Assembly: GCA_963932145.1 (NCBI GenBank)
Contig: OZ010595.1
Coordinates: forward strand, 88,034,081 to 88,098,080
Direction: 5' to 3'
Source: Acanthosepion lycidas
Lineage: Eukaryota > Mollusca > Cephalopoda > Sepiida > Sepiidae
DNA length: 64,000 bases
The position numbers and the translations under genes were made by a program. The notes beneath the pieces were generated by a model that worked only from the letters and a program-made list of their open reading frames with translations, did not search any database and was not told the origin of the DNA. Positions 55,000-64,000 of this stretch are shown in pieces; within the stretch, counting starts at the first letter, position 1, and every line of letters begins with the position of its first letter.

Positions 55000-55585
55000 T
55001 ACATACTTAGATAACCAAGTAGCCTGCTCGCTGGGTACATTAATGTCAAAAATGTTTTGAAAAATTTAAATTTAGAAGCACACACTTAATTTTAAAAGAC
55101 ACACAGAGAAAGAGTGGTAATGAACGGATACGGCAGAAGGCGTGGCACTTAAACGTTGTCGTCGTCCTCCAAGTGACTTGTTGAGGTCGTATGACAGTCA
55201 CATGACTACAACGGTCCTAAGATGTAGGCAAACGGACACTTAATAACAAGTATTTCTTTAGCGCTCAAGAATTAGCACCGATTTATCCACGATTAGCGTC
55301 GTGTCCGCTGGTGGATAAAAGAAAACTCGTTAGTCGGGCCTTCTCACCAGTCTCCGAGCGTCGACCTCTTACAAAAATAAATTCGGAATTTGGTCAAAAG
55401 ACTCAAATAAGAGTTTGGCAAATCAGGTTCAATCGACACCAACAATTTGGTCCGTGCATTTTATCGTGTTTGTGCTCCCGTAACCGAAACGTGGGGTGAC
55501 ATTTAAAATGCGTGGATATTTATATCTTCTTAATTTTTGTGGATTTTAAGAGCGCTGGATGGCTTTGTGGTATCCATCATCTTCT
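55000..55585. other. No gene recognised
   Basis: A 62-codon plus frame at 55311-55499 has no motif. Confidence 0.55.
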
Positions 55586-55589
55586 ATAA

Positions 55590-55990
55590 ATGTTGGAAAA
55601 TCTCCCCATGGAGTTACCAGAAATGTAGTTCTACAGAAGGATACTGAGAATTCCAAGGACGGAGCATGTAAGCAATGAGGATGTCTGAAAGTAAATGGTA
55701 ACAAAAAGAACACATACTCAAAATCAAAAAGAGACAGCTGAAATTTCTTAGACGCATAATGAGGAATGAGGACTTGGAAAACTTAACACTCACAGGGCCT
55801 ATTGAGGGTAGGAGAAATAACGGAAAACAATGAGCCTACTTGACGGGATTGTACGAATGGATGGAGGAGCGTGGTAGGGGACGTTAGTCTAAACGAAGCG
55901 GGAAAAACTGCTAATGACTACAAAGGATAGGAAGTTTTAGAGGGCCAAGATCGCCTATGTCTTGAAGGGACGCGGCTCGTAGATGAATAC
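55590..55990 (+). pseudogene. RTE-like LINE, C-terminal end
   Basis: KIKKRQLKFLRRIMRNEDLE then NLTLTGPIEGRRNNGKQ, LTGLYEWMEERG and KDRKF-stop-RAKIAYVLKGRG. Same order as 35360-36070. Confidence 0.85.
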
Positions 55991-56342
55991 GAGAGGTTTT
56001 AAAATTTTTCTTTCGTTTCGGAACAGTCTTATGGGCACTACTTAAATAGACTGGTCCCCTCTTAAAAAATGGGTAATTTTTTCCCCGGGAATCATTTTTC
56101 TAGATAATTATTGTTTAGGTTTTCCTCGTGGCGAAACATTTGTCAGAATCGAAAAATATTGATTTTCTATCGATGTAAAAAGGTGCTTATTTATGACATG
56201 GATACAGTATCAACTTGAACCCTTCTTTTAAGAGAATTAATAATAGCATCATGGGCTTTCATAGCAAAAGAGAAAGGAAGTATAGTTGCTGCTATTTTTG
56301 TGTTTTTTCGTTAGTTTTGATTTATTTTTTCCTCCATGGAGG

Positions 56343-56377
<35 letters not shown>

Positions 56378-56380
56378 TAT
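56343..56380. repeat. (CA)n microsatellite
   Basis: Pure CA run, then short TA. Confidence 0.95.
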
Positions 56381-56736
56381 ATATATTTATAGGCATTTAA
56401 AAAGACGCGCAAAAGTGCTCTGTAATTATTTTAAAATTTTAAATTTATCTGTTGTAGTTATGGAATTTTTTGCAAAACAAGTGTTTCCTTATAAGGGAGC
56501 TTAGCTGAAATTAGTAGAAATGCAAAATGGCGATAAATGTTCGTTATATGCATTTCAATATGTTGCTGCTACACTCGTAAGAAATTTTGTTGTGTGTTGG
56601 TAGGTTGATTTTAATATAGAAATTTGACATTGAGAAATCTGCAATACTTCTTTTGTTGCTTTTCGTTGTTCTTAAAAATCACCGTCACAACAGAATACAG
56701 ATTTCATCTTAGTTACAATAACTATGTCTTTGTAAT

Positions 56737-56785
56737 TTACCCCTGAAGATGCTCTTGGAAGAGATTGAAAGTACTTGGGATAGAA
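56737..56785 (+). ncRNA. Hammerhead-like motif
   Basis: CCC (56740-56742) with GGG (56777-56779) as stem I, CUGAAGA 56743-56749, a CUCUU/AAGAG stem II offset by unpaired linkers, GAAA 56767-56770, stem III AG(UA)CU and U17 at 56776. The linkers at stem II argue against activity. Confidence 0.35.
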
Positions 56786-56908
56786 AAAACTACGGCGCCT
56801 TTCTTGATGAATTTCATCTTAAAATCAAGAAATTGATTATAGAACTGGAAGGGATCAATATAAAAATAGGCACAATACCTTTATATTATGCAAGGAAACA
56901 CGTTTGAA

Positions 56909-56910
<2 letters not shown>

Positions 56911-56969
<59 letters not shown>
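56911..56969. repeat. (TA)n array
   Basis: Pure TA run. A short second run lies at 57338-57361; the sequence between is unassigned. Confidence 0.97.
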
Positions 56970-56973
<4 letters not shown>

Positions 56974-57589
56974 TCTGGTCAGAATATCGGAACCATTGCG
57001 ATAAAAAGAAAACTGTAGCACACGGCATTGATGGAAGCATTCCTGGAATTCCTTTTTGAGCATAGCGCGTGATTTGGGTAATATGGTAGTTGTCGGACCA
57101 ATATCTGCTGTACAAGCTATAGTCACTGATGGAACATCTGTCGAGTGTTGAGACGACCACACTCTACACATTTCCCTTCCAAGTATTGCTATAAACAACG
57201 CTAGTGAGCAAGAATGTTATAAGTTAGTATGTTTGTGCAACAGAGTTCGAGGTCAATCTGTGCCAAGTGACTTCCTCCTGCGTACATTAGCGCCGTTACC
57301 ATAGAAACAGTTCCGATATTTTTTTTGTTCAAACTTCATATATATATATATATATATATATAAAGAAATATGGTCCATGTATGTTTTGATGAAATTCGAG
57401 GAATAATTCAATATAATGATAAAAATAAGACTGATGATATTTATCTTATATTATTGGGCCTTTTGATTTATCCGAAGTACAAAAAGAAAGATTTTAATGT
57501 CGGAATTTTTGGACACGACTGTGTCCTTTTTTAACGAAATGACAAAAGAAACGATGAAGTTGGGCTTACTCATCCGGGGAATTGGACAC

Positions 57590-57715
57590 TTCGAGACGCT
57601 ATAATGGCTAGCAAGCTTGTTTCGTTAGAACAATTACAACTGAGTAGTTGGGTGCCCCCTACTTTCAGCCTTGTGCCATATCTAAGCTACACTTGGAAGA
57701 TCACTACTCATCTGG
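57590..57715 (+). mobile_element. tRNA-derived SINE family A, copy 3
   Basis: ACGCTATAATGGCTAGCAAG, AGAACAATTACAACTGAGTA, GGGTGCCCCCTACTTTCAGC and CTAAGCTACACTTGGAAGAT. Box B is partly deleted. Confidence 0.75.
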
Positions 57716-57816
57716 GTAATTTTGTTTTTTGGTGGGGGTTTGCTTTTTTTGTCAAATATTGACAATATTTTTATTTTATTGTCTTTTTATGCTTCGGATT
57801 AACCAGCCTATTAAAT

Positions 57817-57848
57817 CTCTCTCTCTCTCTCTCTCTTTCTCTCCATAC

Positions 57849-57898
<50 letters not shown>
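57817..57898. repeat. (CT)n(TA)n microsatellite
   Basis: CT units to 57842, then mostly TA units. Confidence 0.95.
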
Positions 57899-57900
<2 letters not shown>

Positions 57901-58114
57901 GAAAATAAGTGATATATATTTCTATATACCAGGACGATGTTGGGTAATTGAATGACAAAGTGGACAAAGATCTATGTCACCTTTTCGTCCTTTATAAAAG
58001 AACTTCATAAGACAAAAGTAAAGTTCTTATTGATTATATCATACATGTAGCGAGATGGGTAAATATAATCTTTAAACGTTGGTTATGCACAAAGCGACAC
58101 TCTCGTCAATATTA

Positions 58115-58212
58115 TTAAGTTGGTGCAAAAATAATGACGTAATAATGTCGTTTTTTGACGTTAATACGTTAAAAAACGACATTATTACGTCATTATTTTT
58201 GCACCAACCTAA
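58115..58212. mobile_element. Mariner MITE, 98 bp
   Basis: TTAAGTTGGTGCAAAAATAA at the left, inverse TTAGGTTGGTGCAAAAATAA at the right, complementary interiors and TA on each side. Differs from the 24615 copy mainly at one TIR base and in the centre. Confidence 0.92.
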
Positions 58213-58442
58213 TAGAAAGACCTCTAACAGACGACATGAGAAGATTAATTGCCTGAAAAATTTAAATAAATAGATTTCAAAAGTTCAACGATTTTTTACT
58301 TTTTCTATAACCTTTAACACCCGGAAGGGTAAGAGCTTGAAACATACTTATTCCGCTCCCAACATAGATAAACACTAATTGCTTGCATTAAGAACAGAAA
58401 CAGGTAAGTTACCAAATATAGGGGTAATATGTTAATGCTAAT

Positions 58443-58797
58443 CTATGATTGATTTGTTTTTTTACGGCTTATCAACCTTTTACAGGTGATTTAATGTAAA
58501 AAAAATATTTTTAGATTGTTAGATTTTTTTGAAGATAATAATAATTTACTGATACAAGTCCTACTAATTAACCTATAGCTGGGTGGAGAAGAGGTCGATC
58601 TATATCCTTCCTGCGCAGAATTGAATATAACGAACTCGAATGTTCGAGCCATTATCCATTACACCAGTCACAATCAAGTTTACAGCACCTGATATTACCA
58701 AGCGGTCTCCCTTTTAGGTACTGACCAGGGTCGACGTTGCTTAACTTCGGTGATCGTTCGAGAACCGGTGTTTCAACGTGGTATGGCCGTAAGCCAT
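58443..58797 (-). mobile_element. 5S-tRNA chimeric SINE, full length
   Basis: Minus strand. 58795-58680 is a near-complete 5S rRNA-like head: TACGGCCATACCACGTTGAA, ACACCGGTTCTCG, GATCACCGAAGTTAAGCAAC, GTCGACCCTGGTCAGTACC, GGGAGACCGCTTGGTAATAT, CAGGTGCTGTAAAC. 58679-58610 is tRNA-like (TGGTGTAATGGATAATG, GAGTTCGTTATATTC). Then comes a body (CAGCTATAGGTTAATTAGTA) and a tail (AAAAGGTTGATAAGCCGTAA) ending AATCAATCA. Five 5S bases around GGATGG are altered, so internal promoter strength is uncertain. Confidence 0.88.
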
Positions 58798-59444
58798 GTT
58801 GAGCTATGAGCTATTTCGTCGAAAGTAAAAATGCGGCAGATACTAGTAAAAATTACGGAGGCAACATGAAATAAGGCTAACGCTTCAAAATATGAAACGC
58901 GGAAAAGCAACAAGCGGAGATGCCATAGTAACAGATATTTTGAAAGCTGGGGGGAAAAAATCACAAATGATTAGCACAATGTATCACAAAATTTCAGTCT
59001 AGGAATATGTCATATATAACCTATAACTACAGAATGAAGTCTTCCTAACACTATGTATACTACGCCTCTCAAGAGAGAGGGTCGAATCGAGTAGAGTCGA
59101 TAGTAGTTCACTCCAAACCAGACTGACAGTCATACTAACACCTTCCACATCTTGTATTATTATTTCATGCAATATACCTTCGTTATTTCTACTCTTGTGT
59201 TCGTGTTGTTCTTCCTTGATCCTAACCTGGACCATAACAGAATAGTAATCATATTTTATAATAATAAAGACTATTGCCTTGTCACATAAACATATAATAT
59301 TAAAATAGGCTACCAAATATTCTGCATGTATGCAAGTCACATAAATAAATAGATTTAAGGAGTGGCTACTCAACAACAGACTATAACGAAACAATTACTC
59401 AGTTGATATAACAAAAAAGAACAACGTATAACAAAACGCATTGT

Positions 59445-59590
59445 TCAGTCATGATTGACTATGAAAAAGTATTTGATTCGGTAGGACACATAGCATTATT
59501 TAGCACACTAAGAGGACAAACGATTAGCGAAAGTTATACAAAAGTTCTTGCGAATGTACACGATAACTACTGCAATAAGTCGACTGCACA
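59445..59590 (+). pseudogene. RTE-like RT fragment
   Basis: MIDYEKVFDSVGHIALFSTL then RGQTISESYTKVLANVHDNY matches the first catalytic-Asp motif (h-I-D-Y-E-K-A-F-D) and following helix of RTE-type RTs. Isolated fragment that runs into a SINE B copy. Confidence 0.7.
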
Positions 59591-59627
59591 AAGACACACA
59601 CAGAATAAAGAGTGTAAATGTCTATAT

Positions 59628-59720
59628 TTCTGAGATGAGGTGTTATGTACACTATTTACATTATTCAGGCTATTGTCCTCATCTTTGTTGCCATATTTAT
59701 TACAACGTTGCAATATTAGC
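59628..59720 (-). mobile_element. SINE family B fragment, copy 6
   Basis: CTGAGATGAGGTGTTATGTA, CACTATTTACATTATTCAGG and TTTGTTGCCATATTTATTAC: 3' end only. Confidence 0.8.
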
Positions 59721-59821
59721 TCTGGTAAAAAGCATGCAATGATAACAGCAAAAATTGCAACATGAGCACTGGTAAAATGGTTGCTGAAGATATTAGGTTT
59801 ATAATACCCAGAAATTCATAT

Positions 59822-60108
59822 ACAGATGTCCTCCAGGACACGTGGCACAGTGGATAAAGGCGTTAGTTAGTTAGATCCAGTGACAGGACCCAAAGAGTGT
59901 GAGTTCAATACCTGGCTAAGTAGAGAACTTTGAGAGGTGATAACTGACATCAATTAGCACGTGAAACTAGAAGAATATATCCCAGCGAGTGAAATAAACG
60001 GTTCAGTTCCGCATTCCAACCACCTGAGTGTACAACGGCCGAAACGTTGTGATAAATATGGCAACGAAGATGAGGATAGTAGTCTGAATAATGTAAATAG
60101 TGTACCTG
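59822..60108 (+). mobile_element. SINE family B, copy 7
   Basis: CACGTGGCACAGTGGATAAA, GTGAGTTCAATACCTGG and AACGGCCGAAACGTTGTGAT. The CUGAAGA half of the core is deleted (CACCTGA joins GTGTACAACGG). Confidence 0.85.
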
Positions 60109-60217
60109 AAATAAATGATATTTAGCTTTACCATGTACTGAGCCTTCTTTTAAATTAAACGTCAAGTACAGTGGGAATATCCTCCATTTGTTCTTATTTT
60201 ACCACGGTATATATATA

Positions 60218-60345
60218 TAGAACAGTCTACGCCAGCGAGCGAAATAAAGGGTTCAGTTCGACATTCCAACCACCTGAAGAAGGACGTTGTGATAAATATG
60301 GCAACAAAGATGAGAACAATAGTCCGAATAATATAAATAGTGAAG
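60218..60345 (+). mobile_element. SINE family B fragment, copy 8
   Basis: AACAGTCTACGCCAGCGAGC, CCAACCACCTGAAGAAGGAC joined to GTTGTGATAAATATGGCAAC: the GGCCGAAAC part is deleted. Confidence 0.8.
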
Positions 60346-60912
60346 ATTGTAAATGACTGCAGAAAAGGGATACATGTTTCCGACGGGTCTGGAATGGATT
60401 CGAGAAATCCTAAATGTTTGTTTAAAAATGAATTTAAAAGCGATATTTAATTGTAATGTTTTTCAACAAACAAAAAACTTTTCTTCCGAGCTTAGCAGCA
60501 CAACAGGCTCTCATTTGTGGAGCAGACACAAGTAGGCGTCTGTTCTATATAATTGTAAACGTCTCCTCAAAGAGGCTAAGTTTTTTTGCTGAGAATGAGA
60601 CACGGTATAGGCTCTAATATGTTCGGTACCCAAAACTACTGGTATCTATGTAATAGAATGTGTTAAGTAAGTGTAAGTCTTCTATTCCTTTTCTCTTCAC
60701 TCAATTTGAGGTGTTGACATCCGCTGATAAAGCAAAATGTTTTGCTAGTAAATTCTCTTTAAATTCTAATCTTGACTCATCTAAATCAGGCGTCGGCAAC
60801 CTACGGCACGCGTGCCACAAGTAGTACGTCAAGCAATCTCCAATGGCACGCAGCCGCAAATGGCATCACGAAGTCCGAAACAATAACTACTACAAAGTAA
60901 AGAAGATATTTA

Positions 60913-61131
60913 GCTATCTGACTCTGAGATGAGGTATTATGTACATTATTTACATTATTCGGACTATTGTCCACGTCTTTGTCGCCATATTTGTTACAAC
61001 ATTTCGATCGTTGTACGCTCCGGCCTTCTTCAGGTGGTTGGAATGTTGAACTGAACCCTTTATTTCGCTTACTGGGGTAGACTGTTCTAGTTCCACGTGC
61101 CAAGTTTAATGGATGTCAGTTATCAGTTATC
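60913..61131 (-). mobile_element. SINE family B, copy 9, no head
   Basis: From CTGAGATGAGGTATTATGTA through CATTTCGATCGTTGTACGCT, CCGGCCTTCTTCAGGTGGTT to CACGTGCCAAGTTTAATGGA. It lies against copy 10 in opposite orientation. Confidence 0.85.
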
Positions 61132-61310
61132 TTGAAGACACATGGTACAGTGGATAAAGGCATTAGTTAAATCCAGTGTCAGGACCCGAAGAGTGTGAGT
61201 TCAATACTCGGTTAAGGCAGTGGAGATCTTTCAGAGGGAAAATTAACAGGAGTTGTAATGGCGACAAAGATGAGGACAATAGACCGAATAATGCAAATAA
61301 TGTAGGTATT
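61131..61310 (+). mobile_element. SINE family B, copy 10, internally deleted
   Basis: Head CATGGTACAGTGGATAAAGG and GTGAGTTCAATACTCGG, then a jump at about 61255 from AACAGGAG to TTGTAATGGCGACAAAGATG. The hammerhead-like core is gone. Confidence 0.85.
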
Positions 61311-61569
61311 TAGCTGTTTCAATTTTAATATATACTAAAGTATCTATACTATATATTACTATTTAAAATATATTGGAGAACAGGTATATTGACCTTGAGT
61401 TGTATAAAAATACGTATGCTGTTGGCACACTGAATGATTTTAAAACCATAAGTCGGCACATCATTAGCAAAAGGTTGCCGACCCATGGTCTAGAGTATCT
61501 TTGCTTGGCTTTCCACTAAGAACTGAGTCTCTTTTGAGTGATATGCTTGTAATTCGTTCCATGGGTTCT

Positions 61570-62650
61570 ACTATAATCTTCATCTGGATCCTCACAAAGC
61601 ATGCAGACCTGATGGCTTCCCTGCAATAGTCTTTAAGAAATGTGCTCCTGAACTGGCTCCTGATTTCTCTAAACTCTACAATAAATGCCTTACTGCTTCT
61701 TGCTTTTCTGTTTGTTGGCAATCCTTTACTGAAGTTTCAGGTGAACCGTCTGAACCTTCTATCAGCCTATTAGCCTTGTACTTCTTTTGGGCAGCGTACT
61801 AGAGGCTTTAATTATCTCTAAACTGGTTAAGTATCTCACCTCGCAGGGTTTCAGATAAGCAGTATGGATTTCATTTCTCTTGGTCAACTGCTGATTATTT
61901 TTACTGAAAGAATCTATCAAATTTTAGATAAGAATGAGGAAATTCCGGCTGTTGCTTTGGATATATAGAAGGCATTTGACAGAATTTGGCATACTGGTTT
62001 TCACAAGTTGAAAGCTTATCGTATTTCTGGACGAATTTTTGAACTGATTCAGTCTTTCTTATCAAATCGCGAAATGAAAGTTGTCTTGAATGGCCACTCT
62101 TCTAGATCTTTTTGCATTAATGCAGGCGTATCCCAGGGCACTATCCTTGGACTTGGATAAATGACTTTTCTGATGTCATCAGTTCTCAAATCGGTTTTAT
62201 ATGCTGATAATGCAACTATTTACCCCTGTCTTATTAAGTATGATCGGTTTGATACGGTCAAATTGCCAGTTGATCTAATAATTGACCTACAATCTGTTAA
62301 CTGGGGCAAGGAATGGCCTGTTAATTTTGACACCTCCAAAGCGACACTGCTCACTTTTAATCGTCTGAGAGAACTCTTTTTATTTTAACGTCTATCAGCA
62401 TGGTTGATATTAACTTCAAAAAAGTAACCAATTGCGCCTTTTCGGACTAGATCTACTGTGTCATGCCATAAGTCTTTTCTCGTCAAAGTCCATCTTGCAC
62501 ATTTACAAATCTACCATTTGTCCGTACATTGAATACTGCCGCCATATAATATTCATGCGATATTAATCTCGAAGTTCTTAACAAAATCCAATGAAGGCTC
62601 TGTAATGTAATCGGTCCTGACTACTTCTACTCCAACAGTTTCTTTTATCG
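61570..62650 (+). pseudogene. Jockey/CR1-like LINE, RT domain
   Basis: Pieces in order: VFKKCAPELAPDFSKLYNKC, SDKQYGFHFSWSTADYF, TERIYQILDKNEEIPAVALD with I-stop-KAFDRIWHTGF, KLKAYRISGRIFELIQSFLS, NREMKVVLNGHSSRSFCINA with GVSQGTILG, and LYADNATIYPCL (YADD changed to YADN). Then IYKSTICPYIEYCRHI-like text. It covers the part of the protein missing from 14058-15445, so the two together outline the family. Frameshifts and stops throughout. Confidence 0.88.
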
Positions 62651-62869
62651 CATTTATTACACTTAAAACATATCGGCCGATGTACTCTCCGGGCTTTTTC
62701 ATGTATCTTCCGTATTTTGCGACCTGGAAATTTCGAGTTCAGTAAATGAGACAGACAAGTTCTCGCCACCGAATTAGTAGATAAAAAAAGTTGTTTTGAT
62801 GGATTTATTTATCTAGCAGTCAAGAATTCAACCCTTGTTTCCATTAATGCAAAATGGGATATATTTTTT

Positions 62870-63070
62870 TTTCAGTGGAAGGAGTAAGCGTATTGTAATG
62901 GCGAAAGATGCCTTGAAAAAGCTAAATAAATTATTTAGAAACAGGTAAATTTCATTAAAAATTCTGAAAAGTGTATTGAATGGAAGTGAATTCTGGGTAA
63001 TGGAGCGAATCAACTTAGACGAAACATTCTTTAGCTTGGAAACGAAATAAGAACAATTTATAACTGTTGA
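62870..63070 (+). pseudogene. RTE-like LINE scrap
   Basis: RIVMAKDALKKLNKLFRNR, stop, ISLKILKSVLNGSEFWVMER: collinear with the start of 35360-36070. Confidence 0.65.
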
Positions 63071-63244
63071 TTGAATAAAGTATTCGACAGTTATGGGAGG
63101 AAATTTGATCAAGCTATATATTTAAAAAAAAATATATATGAAACTGACCCCTGTTTTCACGGCTGTCGTTCATAAGAAAACAAAGGAAGCAAATTTAATG
63201 ATGATAATCGAAACTCAAAGAATTATTTAATTCCCTTCTTCCTC

Positions 63245-63510
63245 TGCCTCATACCCGGCATTTCCCGCTCTAAGAATGCTTACCCTCCTCCACCTTCTTC
63301 TCCTTCTTCTTCTCCAACTCCTCCAACACCACCTCCTCCTCCACCCCCTTCTTATTCTCTACCCCTCTTTTTCTTCGTTATCTCCTCCTTCATCTTCTCC
63401 AATAACTTCTCCTCTACTTCAATCTGCTTTTCCTCCTCCTGCTCCTCCTCTCGTCTTCTTTTTCTTCTTCTTCTTCTTCTTCTTCTTCTTCTTCTTCTTC
63501 TTCTTCAATC
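63245..63510 (+). repeat. Polypyrimidine tract with (TTC)n
   Basis: TCC/TTC-rich from 63245, then pure TTC units at about 63459-63506. Almost purine-free on this strand for about 250 bases. Confidence 0.95.
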
Positions 63511-63519
63511 GCCCTTGCA

Positions 63520-63961
63520 TTATTTACTATATCTCTTCTTCTCTCTCTTTTTTCCTAAATTATGGCGCTAATGAACTTATTCACGCCAATTCATAAGTTA
63601 AGCTTAACTATAGGCATGTAGAAGAAAGAAAATGCTATATATAGAATCCCATACTATCCGGTGTCAGGTACCATTTTAGGTTCTTTAAACTGTTTCTGCA
63701 GAGAATTATTTATACTAAAGAACAGTTGATGTTTTTCTCCATATGCCATTTGCCGAAGCCGGTCTATTTTTATATTCCTTTTTATTATCGATTGTTATCC
63801 ACTGGTTGGTGTATGTGATTTTATCGAAGAATGTTTTCCATGTTTTATAACGTCACTGTCAAATATAGGAGAACGCCTCGATACAATAGCAGGTTATTCA
63901 CGCCGAACAAGTGGGTTTGGTCGATTGATTTTACGACCTATCTAAGGTTCAGTATCTGTCT
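63520..63961. other. No feature recognised
   Basis: Nothing assigned between the polypyrimidine tract and the SINE end. Confidence 0.55.
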
Positions 63962-63967
63962 ATAATT

Positions 63968-64000
63968 CTGAGATGAGGTATTATGTGCACTATTTACATT
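63968..64000 (-). mobile_element. SINE family B, copy 11, cut by window edge
   Basis: CTGAGATGAGGTATTATGTG and CACTATTTACATT are the 3' end of the family. Confidence 0.8.

Noticed and set aside
58680..58795. Functional 5S rRNA gene
   Set aside because: It carries substitutions in the internal control region and continues into a tRNA-like block, body and tail, so it is a SINE head.

Overview
The window reads as repeat-dominated, AT-rich metazoan nuclear DNA. I infer a cephalopod mollusc, most likely an octopus. The basis is indirect: very dense (TA)n, (CA)n and (TATC)n arrays, several tRNA-headed SINE families, many decayed Jockey/CR1-like and RTE-like LINE fragments, Tc1/mariner relatives and Penelope-like (PLE) traces. 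No intact host gene was found. Almost every open reading frame is either a microsatellite artefact ([14 protein letters not shown]) or a decayed transposon gene. Family names come from recognising motifs by eye, and no database search was run.

Layout. 0-8 kb: a Tc1-like transposase scrap, a LINE 3' end, a long broken LINE on the minus strand with an (AAT)n tail, then four more C-terminal scraps of that LINE group. 7.5-20.5 kb: a SINE family whose head is derived from 5S rRNA, unclassified repeats, a nearly continuous Jockey/CR1-like endonuclease-RT remnant (14.06-15.45 kb), a mariner broken by a LINE tail, a solo LTR nested in another LINE tail, and a DDE transposon with both terminal inverted repeats (TIRs). 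20.5-33 kb: a 91-bp-arm palindrome, a piggyBac-like MITE, a 101-bp mariner MITE, an approximately 350-bp duplication and a hAT-like element. 33-39.6 kb: more LINEs, an RTE end and three GC-richer islands that could hold exons but are unproven. 39.6-46 kb: tRNA SINEs, two inverted repeat pairs carrying hammerhead-ribozyme folds, a possible PLE GIY-YIG end, and an 881-bp TIR element with an internal minisatellite. 48-64 kb: LINEs and at least ten copies of a tRNA-headed SINE whose body holds a hammerhead-like core, plus a full-length 5S-tRNA SINE and a second mariner MITE.

How the parts fit together. The autonomous-type elements (LINEs, PLE, mariner, Tc1, other DDE, piggyBac, RTE) all appear dead here, while short non-autonomous derivatives (MITEs, SINEs, solo LTR) keep intact termini. 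The most interesting signals are (1) self-consistent hammerhead ribozyme folds at about 11.2, 40.5 and 41.05 kb, with weaker relatives elsewhere, (2) a three-part SINE made of a 5S rRNA-like head, a tRNA-like block and a conserved tail that other repeats share, and (3) a tRNA-headed SINE that has acquired a hammerhead-like, PLE-like body. Hammerheads in PLEs and 5S/tRNA chimeric SINEs are known in other animals, so novelty lies in the particular families and combinations here.
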